Assembly (NCBI RefSeq): GCF_022829465.1
Contig: NZ_JAKSXZ010000097.1
Location: 124,001-188,000 of the forward strand
Length of the DNA: 64,000 nt
Reading direction: 5' to 3'
From: Methylobacterium sp. J-067
Lineage (GTDB): Bacteria; Pseudomonadota; Alphaproteobacteria; Rhizobiales; Beijerinckiaceae
The position numbers and the translations under genes are program-made. Of this stretch, positions 18,279 through 27,112 are shown one piece after another. The notes under the pieces are model-generated. The model did no database searches and was not told where the DNA came from. It worked only from the letters and a program-made list of their open reading frames with translations. Each line of letters begins with the position of its first letter. Within the stretch, counting starts at the first letter, position 1.

Positions 18279-19150
18279 CCCCCCGGATAGATCGCCGTGT
18301 GCCCGCCATTGCCCGCCGCCGCCCAGCGCGCGGACATGTAGAGCGTGTCGTCGATCAGCGGATCGCAGGTGCCGACCGTGAACAGGGCCGGCGGCAAGCC
18401 CTTGAGGTCGGCGTAGATCGGCGAGACGTCCGGCCGGCGCCGGTCGATCCCCTCGCGCACGTAGCCGTCCGCGAAGCGGGTCAGGTCCTCGGTGTTCACC
18501 ACGAGGCGTTCCGACCCCCAGTTCCGCACGGACGGCGTAAGGCCGAGATCGAAGAAGCCGGCATTGAGGTTCGCCCCACGGAAGGCACGGCCGAGCCCGT
18601 GCTTGTCGCGCAGGCGCAGCATCACCATCACGGCGAGGTGGGCGCCCACCGATTCACCACCGATGGTGAGAGCCGAGACGCCGAACTCAGCCCGGCCCTT
18701 GCCGACGAGCCAGAGCGCCGCCGCCTCGCAATCGAGGAGGGCGGCCGGGTAGGGGTGTTCGGGGGCGAGCCGGTATTCCACCGAGAGCGTGACGAACCCG
18801 CAGGTGTCGGCGACCCGCTCCAACCAGGGGTCCTGCTCGTCGGCCGAACCCCAGATCCAGCCGCCGCGATGGATGTGCAGATAGGCACCGCGCACCTTCG
18901 CCCCCGGCTTCGGCCGGATGCAGCGCACGCGCAGCGGGCCGTCCGGCCCGTCGATGGTCAGCCATTCGGCCCGCGCGCTGCGCGGCATGGCCGGGGAGGC
19001 CTGGGTGCCGGCCCGGCGGCGGGCGCGCACCTCCGCAATCGGCAAAGTCCAGGGGTCCGGCTGCGCGGCATGGGCCGCGACGATCTCGGCATTCAGCCGT
19101 TTCGTCTCGGGATCGATCGTCGCCGGGTCGAACAGGGCGTGGTCGATCAT
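18194..19150 (-). CDS. Alpha/beta hydrolase, hormone-sensitive-lipase-type esterase
   Basis: The product is 318 residues. HSL-family features are present: the oxyanion region HIHRGGW (94-97, HRGG in place of the usual HGGG), the YRLAPEHPYPAAL signature at 126-138, the nucleophile serine in GGESVG (Ser167), the aspartate in GTCDPLIDD and the histidine in GGCHIF. It probably cleaves short-chain acyl esters in the cytosol; the natural substrate is unknown. The helicase gene begins within or immediately after its 3' end. Confidence 0.9.
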   Translation of the reverse strand: MIDHALFDPATIDPETKRLNAEIVAAHAAQPDPWTLPIAEVRARRRAGTQASPAMPRSARAEWLTIDGPDGPLRVRCIRPKPGAKVRGAYLHIHRGGWIWGSADEQDPWLERVADTCGFVTLSVEYRLAPEHPYPAALLDCEAAALWLVGKGRAEFGVSALTIGGESVGAHLAVMVMLRLRDKHGLGRAFRGANLNAGFFDLGLTPSVRNWGSERLVVNTEDLTRFADGYVREGIDRRRPDVSPIYADLKGLPPALFTVGTCDPLIDDTLYMSARWAAAGNGGHTAIYPGGCHIFVRHPGAMSERALELIDRFLMALA

Positions 19151-19348
19151 TCTCTCGTCTCTGTCGGCCGGCGGGGCTCGGGCGGCATCCCGACCATCTT
19201 GGCGTGAGTCGCCATGCTTGCCATCTGGGGCGGGGCGGCGAAATCCGCCACTGTCGCGGATGTCACCGGCTTTCCCGCCGGTGTGGTGCGACGGCCACGG
19301 TTATGCCCGGTTCCGGGACGAAGTTAGGGCGCTCGAGCGAGACGAACG

Positions 19349-19678
19349 ATGCTTCTCAACCACGATCGACACCAGACCGGCGCGCCGCCCCATTCCGCCT
19401 ACCCGACGGGGCAACCCTCGACCCTGCGCCGGTTCCTCGGCGGATCGCCCGCCGGCGTGTTCCTGCGCCTGCTGTTCCTGTCGATCCTCGTCGGCGCCTT
19501 CATGTCGATGCTCGGCGTCACGCCGCGTCTGCTGTTCTGGCGCGCGGTCGATTCGATCCAGGACCTCATCCATCTCGCCACAACCCAATTGCACGACCTG
19601 ACCGGCTGGGTCGTGGCCGGCGCCCTCGTCGTGGTGCCGCTCTGGCTCGTCGCCCGGCTGTTCGCCGTCTCGCGCTAG
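19349..19678 (+). CDS. DUF6460-type small membrane protein
   Basis: The product is 109 residues with two hydrophobic helices (about residues 37-58 and 86-104) and a polar N-terminus. It resembles the DUF6460 family of alphaproteobacterial inner-membrane proteins, recognised from FLRLLFLSILVGAFMSMLG. Function is unknown. The upstream 198-base gap, shared with the divergent esterase gene, contains a 7-bp hairpin at 19264-19283 and nothing else clear. Confidence 0.75.
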   Translation: MLLNHDRHQTGAPPHSAYPTGQPSTLRRFLGGSPAGVFLRLLFLSILVGAFMSMLGVTPRLLFWRAVDSIQDLIHLATTQLHDLTGWVVAGALVVVPLWLVARLFAVSR

Positions 19679-19768
19679 GAAAATCCCGGCGTCGCGTGCG
19701 CTGGCGCACGGACGCCCCCACCATCGCGGCGGGACGGCTTTGAGACCGTCCGTTCAGCGGGTCCCGCC

Positions 19769-21094
19769 GTGACCGCCTCCGCCGCCATCCCCGTCAATCA
19801 CGCCCGCGTGCTGCGGCTCGCGCTGCCGATGACGCTCGCCAACGTGACGACGCCGCTGCTCGGCTTCGTCGGCGCAGCGGTGATCGGGCGGCTCGGGGAT
19901 GCGGCCCTGCTCGGCGCCATCTCGCTGGGCGCCGTCATCTTCGATGCGATCTTCTGGTCCTTCGGCTCGCTGCGCATGGCGACGGCGGGGCTCACCGCCC
20001 AGGCGGTCGGCGCGGGGGACCGGTCAGAGGTGGACCGCACCCTCGCCCGCGCCCTCGCGGCCGGCGCGCTCGCGGGCCTCGCCATCGCGCTGCTGCAATG
20101 GCCCCTCGGGCAGGCGGCGTTCGCGGTGAGCGGCGCGAGCCCGGCGGTGGTCGCGGCCCTGTCGGCCTACTTCCACATCCGCATCCTCTCGGCGCCCTTC
20201 GTGCTGGCGAACTACGCCCTGCTCGGCTCGGTGCTCGGCCGGGGGCGGACCGATCTCGGCCTCGTGCTGCAGGTCGCGATCAACCTCATCAACATCGCGC
20301 TCACCCTCGCCCTGGTGCTCGTGGCCGATCTCGGTATCGCGGGGGCGGGTCTGGCGGCGCTCGGTGCGGAGGCCGCAGGGCTGGTGCTCGGGCTGTTCGT
20401 GGTCTCGCGGCTAGGCTCGCGACCGTTCCGGGTGCCGCTGGCGGAAATCCGCGACGCGGCGGCGCTGAAGCGGACGCTGGCCGTGAACATCGACGTCATC
20501 CTGCGGACGCTCGCGATCATCGCGGCCATCGTTACCTTCTCGGCGCTCGGGGCACGGCAGGGTGACGTGATCCTCGCCGCCAACGCCGTCCTGTGGAATC
20601 TCGTGCTGATCGGCGGCTTCTTCCTCGACGGCTTCGCCACCGCCGCCGAGACCCTGTGCGGGCAATCGGTCGGCGCACGCGACGCGGCCTCCTTCCGCAA
20701 AGCCGCCTCGCTCAGCCTGCGCTGGTGCCTCGGGTTCGGACTCGCGGTGAGCCTGCTGGCGCTGACCGGCGGGGGCGCCTTCATCGATTTCGTGACGACG
20801 AACGGCCCCGTCCGCGAGGCGGCGCGGAGCTACCTACCTCTGGCCGGGCTCGCGCCCGTCGCGGCGGCCTCGGCCTTCGCCTACGACGGCATCTTCATCG
20901 GCGCGACATGGACCCGGGCGATGCGCAACCTCATGCTCATCGCCCTGGCCGTCTTCACCGTCACCGTCGCGCTGGTGCAGGCCCTGGGCCTCGGGAATAC
21001 GGGGCTCTGGATCGCCCTCATCGTGTTCCTCGCCGCGCGGGGCATCGGCCAGCGGATCGCCTATCCCGGTCTCCTGCGGCGCACCTTCGCCTGA
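19769..21094 (+). CDS. MATE-family efflux transporter (DinF-like)
   Basis: The product is 441 residues with about twelve membrane helices in the MATE pattern, for example ALPMTLANVTTPLLGFVGAAV at the N-terminus and SLSLRWCLGFGLAVSLLAL in the second half. Such proteins export drugs or metabolites using a proton or sodium gradient. The start is GTG at 19769. The gap before it contains an imperfect long stem around GGCGGGAC/GTCCCGCC that covers the ribosome-binding region and could limit translation. Confidence 0.92.
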   Translation: MTASAAIPVNHARVLRLALPMTLANVTTPLLGFVGAAVIGRLGDAALLGAISLGAVIFDAIFWSFGSLRMATAGLTAQAVGAGDRSEVDRTLARALAAGALAGLAIALLQWPLGQAAFAVSGASPAVVAALSAYFHIRILSAPFVLANYALLGSVLGRGRTDLGLVLQVAINLINIALTLALVLVADLGIAGAGLAALGAEAAGLVLGLFVVSRLGSRPFRVPLAEIRDAAALKRTLAVNIDVILRTLAIIAAIVTFSALGARQGDVILAANAVLWNLVLIGGFFLDGFATAAETLCGQSVGARDAASFRKAASLSLRWCLGFGLAVSLLALTGGGAFIDFVTTNGPVREAARSYLPLAGLAPVAAASAFAYDGIFIGATWTRAMRNLMLIALAVFTVTVALVQALGLGNTGLWIALIVFLAARGIGQRIAYPGLLRRTFA

Positions 21095-21101
21095 GCGAGG
21101 C

Positions 21102-21419
21102 TCAGCGCGGATCCTTCCACGTCGTGGCCGTCGCCACCGTCGCCGGGCGGGGGACCGTCGCCTCGGCCCGGCGCTGCGGCGCCCGGCGCGCAGAGGCCAC
21201 GCGACGGCTGCGGCAGACATGGCGGCGCCCGCCGCGCTCCGACGAGTTGCCGATCACGCCGCCGATCACGGCCCCCGCCACGGCGCCGATGGGGCCGCCG
21301 ACGAGGGCGCCCGCCACGGCGCCGGAGCCGACGCCGATGGTCGTGCGGCTCTGCGCCGAGGCCGCCTGCGGCGTGGCGAGGAGGCCGGCGAGCGCCAGCA
21401 TCAGGAAAGTCCGTCTCAT
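21102..21419 (-). CDS. Glycine-zipper exported protein
   Basis: The product is 105 residues with a signal peptide (residues 4-20, cleavage near ASAQS) followed by a glycine-zipper stretch (GAVAGALVGGPIGAVAGAVIGG) typical of membrane-inserting small outer-envelope proteins. The C-terminal half is Arg/Ala-rich and low in complexity. The ATG at 21419 is preferred over an in-frame TTG four codons earlier. It converges with the MATE gene. Confidence 0.8.
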   Translation of the reverse strand: MRRTFLMLALAGLLATPQAASAQSRTTIGVGSGAVAGALVGGPIGAVAGAVIGGVIGNSSERGGRRHVCRSRRVASARRAPQRRAEATVPRPATVATATTWKDPR

Positions 21420-21675
21420 CAATAAGTCCAAGATTGCAGTGCGTTCGGCGGGCTTAGAATTGCCGACAGTGACGAAAGCACGGCCGTCGTCTGTTCTCGG
21501 GCGGGTGTCAAACCGTCCGGGCCCTCAATCGCCGATGCAAAACACCGATGCCCTGCGCGCCGCCGTCGTTTAGTGTGCGGCGCAACGCGACCACACCGGA
21601 ACGGGCCACCGGCCGGGCGAAGGGTCGACCGATGAACAGCCGCGGCCGGAGGGCCGCGAGGGAAGGATGGTGCCG

Positions 21676-22569
21676 ATGGCCACGCTGACCGATCTCCGCC
21701 TGCGCCGCAGTGTGCTCTACATGCCGGGCTCGAATCAGCGGGCGCTGGAGAAGGCCAAGTCGCTCCCCTGCGATTCCATCATTCTCGACCTGGAGGATGC
21801 GGTCGGCCCCGACGAGAAGGAGACGGCGCGCGAACAGGTCTGCGCGGCGGTGAAGAACGGCGGCTACGGCGAGCGCGAGCTGATCATCCGCGTCAACGCG
21901 CCGCAGACGCCCTGGGGTGAGGCGGATCTGCACGCCGCCATCGAGGCCAAGCCCGACGCGATCCTGATGCCCAAGGTGTCGTCTCCCGCCGTGTTGGAGA
22001 ACATCGCCGACCGGCTCGAATCCCTCGACGCGCCGGATGATATCCGCATCTGGGCGATGATCGAGACGCCGGCCTCGATCCTCAACATCCACGACATCGC
22101 CAAGGCCCGGCGCGACCACCGCAACCGGCTCGCCTGCTTCGTGCTCGGCACCAACGACCTTTCCAAGGACACCTGGGCCAAGATCGTGCCCGGCCGCGCG
22201 CCGTTCATGCCGTGGATGATGACCGTCCTGGCCGCCGCCCGCTCGGAGGGCCTGACCATCCTCGACGGCGTGTTCAACGACATCTCGGACGTGGAGGGCT
22301 GCCGCGACGAGTGCCGTCAGGCGCGCGATCTCGGCTTCGACGGCAAGACACTGATCCATCCGAGCCAGTTGGAGCCCGCCAACACCTCCTTCGCCCCCAC
22401 GGAGGAGGAGGTGCGCCGGGCCAAGATGGTGATTGAGGCCTTCGAGAAGCCGGAATACGCCAAGCGCGGCGTCATCAAGCTCGAAGGCCGGCTCTACGAG
22501 CGCCAGCACCTCGCCATGAACCGCCGCGCCGTGAACTGGGCGGAGGCGATCCAGGCCAAGGGGTTCTAG
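21676..22569 (+). CDS. CoA-ester lyase/thioesterase of the HpcH/HpaI-citrate lyase beta family
   Basis: The product is 297 residues of the CitE/malyl-CoA lyase fold. It carries [31 protein letters not shown] with its metal-binding acidic residues, [10 protein letters not shown] and [14 protein letters not shown]. It could be an (S)-malyl-CoA thioesterase or a mesaconyl/methylmalyl-CoA lyase, as used in the ethylmalonyl-CoA pathway of Methylobacterium; it does not look like the serine-cycle enzyme Mcl1. The ATG at 21676 has GGAAGG nine bases upstream. Its stop shares the CTAG tetranucleotide with the stop of convergent pyrD. Confidence 0.85.
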   Translation: MATLTDLRLRRSVLYMPGSNQRALEKAKSLPCDSIILDLEDAVGPDEKETAREQVCAAVKNGGYGERELIIRVNAPQTPWGEADLHAAIEAKPDAILMPKVSSPAVLENIADRLESLDAPDDIRIWAMIETPASILNIHDIAKARRDHRNRLACFVLGTNDLSKDTWAKIVPGRAPFMPWMMTVLAAARSEGLTILDGVFNDISDVEGCRDECRQARDLGFDGKTLIHPSQLEPANTSFAPTEEEVRRAKMVIEAFEKPEYAKRGVIKLEGRLYERQHLAMNRRAVNWAEAIQAKGF

Positions 22570-23639
22570 GCGTCCGCCAGAGCCCGCGCGTCGCGGCCGA
22601 CGAAGGCGGCGATCGACGTGCCGCCCTCGGCGCGGACCCGCTCGGCGAGGCCGCGCTTGATCCGCCCGACCAGACCCGGCCCCTCGTAGACCAGGGATGA
22701 GTAGAGTTGCACGAGGCTCGCCCCGGCGCGGATCTTCGTCCAGGCGGTCTCGGCGGAATCGACCCCGCCGACCCCGACGAGGGGGATCGCGTGGCCGACC
22801 CGCTGCCACGCCTGCGCCAGCATCCGCGTCGCCGGGACGAAGAGGGGACGGCCGGACAGGCCGCCGGTCTCACGGGCGAGCGCGCCCTCGCGTAGGCTCG
22901 CGGGCCGGTCCACGGTGGTGTTCGAGACGACGAGCGCCTGAACACCCCGCCGCAGGGCGGTGGCGCAGACGGCGTCGAGGGCATCGAGCGCCATGTCCGG
23001 GGCGATCTTGAGCAGGATCGCCGCCCCGGCGCCGGCCGCATCGCGGGCCGCGACGACGCGGGCCAAAAGCTCGTCGAGGAAGGCTTCGCCCTGCAGGTCG
23101 CGCAGGCCCGGCGTATTCGGTGAGGACACGTTCACGGTGACGAAGGCGACATGCGGCACCAGCGCCGCCGTGCAGGCGGCGTAGTCGGCGAGGCGGTCGG
23201 TCGAGTCCTTGTTCGCTCCGATGTTGACCCCGACGAGACCCGCTCGCCCGGCCCGCGCCTTCAGCCGCGCGGCCACCACGTCCAGCCCCTCGCTGTTGAG
23301 GCCGAAGCGGTTGATTACCGCCCGGTCGGCGGGCAGCCGGAAGACGCGGGGCTTCGGATTGCCCGGCTGCGGCCGGGGCACGACGCCGCCGACCTCCACG
23401 AAGCCGAAGCCGAGGCCGAGCAGGGCATCCGGCACCCGCGCGCCCTTATCGAAGCCGGCGGCGAGGCCGACCGGGTTCGGGAAGCGCCGGCCGAGGACAT
23501 CGACCGCGAGGCAGGGATCGTCGGGGGCGGGCGAGGCCGCCGGCAGCGCCGCGAGGGCGCGGATCGTCAAGTCGTGGGCGCGCTCGGCGTCGAGCCGATG
23601 CAGCAGGGGCCGCACCAGGGGAAAGGCCGCGTCGATCAT
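22566..23639 (-). CDS. pyrD: Dihydroorotate dehydrogenase (quinone)
   Basis: The product is 357 residues of the class 2, membrane-associated type, which oxidises dihydroorotate to orotate with quinone in pyrimidine synthesis. Signatures: the N-terminal helix [32 protein letters not shown] for FMN binding, [12 protein letters not shown], and [14 protein letters not shown] containing the catalytic serine. The ATG overlaps the stop of the DUF952 gene by four bases (ATGA), so the two are translationally coupled. Confidence 0.97.
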   Translation of the reverse strand: MIDAAFPLVRPLLHRLDAERAHDLTIRALAALPAASPAPDDPCLAVDVLGRRFPNPVGLAAGFDKGARVPDALLGLGFGFVEVGGVVPRPQPGNPKPRVFRLPADRAVINRFGLNSEGLDVVAARLKARAGRAGLVGVNIGANKDSTDRLADYAACTAALVPHVAFVTVNVSSPNTPGLRDLQGEAFLDELLARVVAARDAAGAGAAILLKIAPDMALDALDAVCATALRRGVQALVVSNTTVDRPASLREGALARETGGLSGRPLFVPATRMLAQAWQRVGHAIPLVGVGGVDSAETAWTKIRAGASLVQLYSSLVYEGPGLVGRIKRGLAERVRAEGGTSIAAFVGRDARALADA

Positions 23640-23986
23640 TGCGGGGGGATCCCCTCCGGGAAGCTGTGGCGCCCATCCGGGCCGAGGGGCATCTCCTCGA
23701 CCGAGACCACCGCCGAGAGCGGCAGGTCGCCGTAGAGATGCGGGAACAGGTCGCCGCCGCGCGAAGCTTCGTAGCGCAGGGCCTCGCCCAGCCGGTCGCC
23801 CTCGACGGCGACGAGGAGCAGGTCGTCCTGCCCGGCGAAGTGGCGGGCGGCGGTCTCGGCCACCTGCGCGGCGGTGGAGAAATGGATGAACCCGTCCGCG
23901 ACATCCACCGGCGCGCCCGTGAAGCGGCCCTGGCGCTCGGCGTCCCGCCACAGGCTACGCGGACAGATCTTGTAGATGAGCGGCAT
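23636..23986 (-). CDS. DUF952 family protein
   Basis: The product is 116 residues. It matches the DUF952 pattern: a start [37 protein letters not shown] and [16 protein letters not shown]. The family is small, probably enzymatic or binding, and has no assigned role. Its TGA overlaps the pyrD start (ATGA), so it is the upstream partner of pyrD in a tight operon, an arrangement seen in other Rhizobiales. Confidence 0.85.
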   Translation of the reverse strand: MPLIYKICPRSLWRDAERQGRFTGAPVDVADGFIHFSTAAQVAETAARHFAGQDDLLLVAVEGDRLGEALRYEASRGGDLFPHLYGDLPLSAVVSVEEMPLGPDGRHSFPEGIPPQ

Positions 23987-24104
23987 GGTCAGGTCCCTCG
24001 TGCGGGTCGGATAGAGCGAGGCCCGTTCCGCGGCAACAGCCGAAAGCACGGAATCCAGTCTTTCTGAACGGTCACTTGAGTCTCGATTGCAATCGGCGCG
24101 GTAT

Positions 24105-24124
24105 AGTTCTAGTTTCCTAGAATT
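24105..24124. promoter_or_regulatory. Operator-like palindrome upstream of the S24 regulator
   Basis: An inverted repeat (TTCTAG, four bases, CTAGAA, with 7 of 8 matching when extended) overlaps a -10-like TATAGT at 24102-24107. It stands out from the GC-rich surroundings and is about 100 bases before the start of the S24-type regulator. A second, perfect palindrome (CGATTGCAATCG) lies at 24084-24095. The two are candidate sites for autoregulation; this is inferred from position and symmetry. Confidence 0.45.
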
Positions 24125-24223
24125 AGGCTGCGCGTCTCAGCCATGCCGGCTATCGGATTGTATCCGGCGCGGAACAGGCGGGCCGAGGTCTCCGGACCGT
24201 TTTGACCAGACTCGGCGGGTCGC

Positions 24224-24856
24224 ATGCTGTCGCACGAACAGATTTGGAACGCCATCGACCGCCTCGCCGAGCGCCATGGCTATTCCGCCTCCGGCCTCGC
24301 CCGCAAGGCCGGGCTCGATGCCACGAGCTTCAACCGCTCGAAGCGGGTCGGCGCGGACGGGCGCAAACGCTGGCCCTCCACCGAATCGATCTCGAAGGTT
24401 CTAGCCGCCACCGGGGCGAGCCTGGATGAATTCCTTCGGCTCATCGAGGCCCGCGCCGTACCCGCCCGGACCATGGTCCCGCTGATCGGGCTTACGCAGG
24501 CGGGCTCGGGCCGGGTCTTCACCGACGACGGCATGCCGACCGGCGGGCCGGGCTGGGAGGAGATCGAGTTCCCCGACCTCGGCGAGGAGCGCGCCTTCGC
24601 CCTGGAGGTGCAGGGCGATTCGATGAATCCCCTGTTCCGCGACGGCGATGTGCTCATCGTTTCGCCCACCGCGAGCGTGCGCAAGGGCGACCGGGTCGTC
24701 GTACGGCTGCATGGCGGCGAGGTCCTGGCGAAGGAGCTGCGGCGGCGCACCGCGCGAACCGTCGAACTCGCGTCTCTGAACCCGGAGCATGCCGACCGGG
24801 TGCTCAACATCGGCGAGATCGCCTGGATGGCCCGCGTCATGTGGGTCCGCCAGTAA
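24224..24856 (+). CDS. Phage-repressor-like regulator: HTH plus S24 self-cleavage domain
   Basis: The product is 210 residues. A helix-turn-helix covers about residues 3-72, with a linker, then an S24/LexA-type serine peptidase domain (about 85-205). The catalytic serine is Ser133 in QGDSMNP and the lysine is Lys170 in GGEVLAKEL. An Ala-Gly pair (Ala93-Gly94 in LTQAGSG) sits where LexA and CI repressors cleave themselves. It therefore looks like a repressor inactivated by RecA-stimulated autocleavage. No phage genes are nearby, so it is likely a chromosomal stress regulator. Confidence 0.88.
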   Translation: MLSHEQIWNAIDRLAERHGYSASGLARKAGLDATSFNRSKRVGADGRKRWPSTESISKVLAATGASLDEFLRLIEARAVPARTMVPLIGLTQAGSGRVFTDDGMPTGGPGWEEIEFPDLGEERAFALEVQGDSMNPLFRDGDVLIVSPTASVRKGDRVVVRLHGGEVLAKELRRRTARTVELASLNPEHADRVLNIGEIAWMARVMWVRQ

Positions 24857-24931
24857 GGACCGCCCGCTCTTGGCCGGGCCGGCGGCAGCGGCTATCGCTC
24901 CGGCAGGCGAGGACATTTGGCGAAGGCGGGG

Positions 24932-26005
24932 ATGGCGCAGCGCGACACGGATCCCGGCGAGGCCGCACGCACGGTACTCGCCGCCCTGCCGACCCCGAGC
25001 CTCACCCTCGCTGCGGACGGCACGATCCTGTGGACCAACCCGGCCTTCGACGCTCTCACCGGGCACGGGCCGTCGGCGCTTGCGGGCCAGGGGCTGGAGG
25101 CGCTCGCCTGCCCCGGCAACGCCGCCGCCGACGCCGCCCTCGACGCGCCGCAGGAATTCCTGGCCCGCCGCGCGGACGGCGCGACCTTCTGGGCGAATCT
25201 GACCCTGGCGCCCTTCGCGGAGGACGGGCAGAAGATCGGCCAGATCCTCGACGTGACGGCCCGGCACGAGGCCGAGGCGGCCCTCGCCCTCTCCCGCCAG
25301 CGCGAGGCCCTGGGGCTCCTGACGAACAGCGTCGCCCACGAGTTCAACAACTTCCTGCAGATCCTGATCGGCTACATCGACGGGTTGAAGCGCCGCCTCG
25401 GCGACCGGCAGGAGCCGTTCATCCAGCGGGCGATCTCCCGCTCGGCCGACGCCACCGAGCGGGCCGCGATCCTCACCCGGCAATTGCTGGCCTATTCCCG
25501 CCGCATCGCGCCCGATGTCCGCCCCGTGGACCTCGACGCGCTCATGGCCGATCTCGGCGGGCGGCTGGCGGGCGACCTGCCGCCGGGGATCCGCCTTGCC
25601 ATCGAGCAGACGCCCGGGCTGCCGCGGGCGATCACCAACCCGACGCAGATCGAGTTCGCCCTGCGGCACCTCGTGGCCAATGCCTGCGAGGCCATGCCGG
25701 ACGGGGGCACGCTGACGCTCTCGACCTTCCGCATCGAACCCGGCGACCGCTCGCTGCAATATCCCGGCGCCGGCGCGGTGGGGATCGTGGTGGGCGATAC
25801 GGGGCAGGGCATGTCGCCGGAAATGCTGGCGCGGGCGCTCGCCCCGTTCCAGACCAGCCGGGAAGCGGGGAGGGGCGCGGGCCTCGCCATCGTCCACGGT
25901 TTGATGAAGCGCCAGAACGGCACCATCTCCCTCGACAGCGAACCCGGCGGGGGCACGCGCGTGCGCCTCGTCCTGCCGGCGGCCCCGGAACGGACCCTGC
26001 ACTGA
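24932..26005 (+). CDS. PAS-domain sensor histidine kinase
   Basis: The product is 357 residues: a PAS domain (about 15-110), a dimerisation/phosphoacceptor region with the His in NSVAHEFNNFLQIL (about residue 136), and an HATPase_c domain with VANACEAMPDGG, the G1 box VVGDTGQGMS and the G2 box GAGLAIVHGLM. No membrane helices are seen, so it is cytosolic. The H-box is of the HEFNN type common in alphaproteobacterial kinases. There is no neighbouring response regulator. ATG 24932 has AAGGCGGGG before it; a TTG at 24917 is an alternative. Confidence 0.88.
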   Translation: MAQRDTDPGEAARTVLAALPTPSLTLAADGTILWTNPAFDALTGHGPSALAGQGLEALACPGNAAADAALDAPQEFLARRADGATFWANLTLAPFAEDGQKIGQILDVTARHEAEAALALSRQREALGLLTNSVAHEFNNFLQILIGYIDGLKRRLGDRQEPFIQRAISRSADATERAAILTRQLLAYSRRIAPDVRPVDLDALMADLGGRLAGDLPPGIRLAIEQTPGLPRAITNPTQIEFALRHLVANACEAMPDGGTLTLSTFRIEPGDRSLQYPGAGAVGIVVGDTGQGMSPEMLARALAPFQTSREAGRGAGLAIVHGLMKRQNGTISLDSEPGGGTRVRLVLPAAPERTLH

Positions 26006-26111
26006 CGCGGTGAACTGCGCAGCTTGCGGGATGACGGACTAAAATCCCCGCCCATCCGTTCCCATATGATCACTGGCGGCTTCGTCGCCGGTTCGTCTTC
26101 AGAGGCGTTTC

Positions 26112-27071
26112 ATGTCGACCATCCAATCGCGCAGCCGGCGCAAGGCGGCCCTCCTGGCGCTCGCCGCAGCGCTGACCGTCGCGGCCCCGATCGCCGAGGC
26201 TCGGCCCGGCGGCGGCGGATCCATGGGTTCGCGCGGCTCGCGCACCTACACCGCGCCCTCGGCCACCCCGACCGCCCCCGGCGGCGGCATGACCATGCAG
26301 CGTAGCCAGACCTCGCCCTCGCCGGGCATGACCAATCCCGGCATGGCCAATCCCGGCATGCAGCCCTCAGGGCGGCGGTTCGGCGGCGGCTTCTTCGCGG
26401 GCCTGCTCGGCGCCGGCCTGCTGGGCGCGTTGCTCGGCGGCGGCTTCTTCGGTGGCCTCGGCGGTCTCGCTTCCATGATCGGCCTGCTGTTCCAGGTCGG
26501 CCTGCTCGTGGTCGTCGTGATGCTGGCGATGCGGTTCTTCCGCCGCCGCAACGGCGAGCCGGCCGCCGCCAGCTACGCCCGCACCGGCCCGAACCCTGGC
26601 AACGGCGGCCCGATGGGCGGCATGGGCGCTGGCCCGATGGGCGGCACGCCGCGCCAGCCTCAGATGCGTCAGGTGCAGATCGGCCCGAACGACTTCCAGG
26701 CGTTCGAGCGGCTGCTCGGCGACATCCAGGACGCGTATTCCCGCGAGGACCGCGTGACCCTGTCGAACCTCGCGACCCCCGAGATGGTCGGCTACTTCGA
26801 TGAGGAGTTGCAGGGCAACGCCTCGCGCGGTGTCGTGAACCGCATCTCGGACGTGAAGCTCCTGCAGGGCGACCTCGCGGAGAGCTGGGGCGAGGACCGC
26901 ACCGACTACGCCACCGTCGCCATGCGCTACGCCCTGAAGGACGTGACTATGGAGCGGGGCAGCGGCCGGATCGTCGCCAACGGCGACCCGGAGGCGACCG
27001 AGCTCTGGACGTTCCAGCGCCAGCCCGGCCGGGGTTGGATCCTCTCGGCGATCCAGCAGACCACCCGCTAA
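26112..27071 (+). CDS. Tim44-like domain membrane protein
   Basis: The product is 319 residues. It begins with a signal-like segment (residues 10-30), then a Gly/Met/Pro-rich disordered stretch with repeats of PGM-type, a glycine-rich hydrophobic region (about 88-143, one or two membrane helices), a second linker with GGMGAGP repeats, and a C-terminal Tim44-like domain (about 190-318) including DFQAFERLLGDIQDAYSRED. Bacterial Tim44-like proteins (TimA) occur in alphaproteobacteria and relate to the mitochondrial import component. The bacterial role is not settled. Confidence 0.88.
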   Translation: MSTIQSRSRRKAALLALAAALTVAAPIAEARPGGGGSMGSRGSRTYTAPSATPTAPGGGMTMQRSQTSPSPGMTNPGMANPGMQPSGRRFGGGFFAGLLGAGLLGALLGGGFFGGLGGLASMIGLLFQVGLLVVVVMLAMRFFRRRNGEPAAASYARTGPNPGNGGPMGGMGAGPMGGTPRQPQMRQVQIGPNDFQAFERLLGDIQDAYSREDRVTLSNLATPEMVGYFDEELQGNASRGVVNRISDVKLLQGDLAESWGEDRTDYATVAMRYALKDVTMERGSGRIVANGDPEATELWTFQRQPGRGWILSAIQQTTR

Positions 27072-27083
27072 GGCCTCCACAGG

Positions 27084-27112
27084 CCGGCGCCCCTCAGGCG
27101 CCGGTCTTTTTT
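27084..27112 (+). terminator. Rho-independent terminator shared with the 3' end of rsmA
   Basis: A perfect 8-bp stem CCGGCGCC/GGCGCCGG with a 5-base loop is followed by TCTTTTTTCT, ending the Tim44-like gene transcript. The convergent rsmA stop codon (27094-27096) lies inside the loop. Confidence 0.9.
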
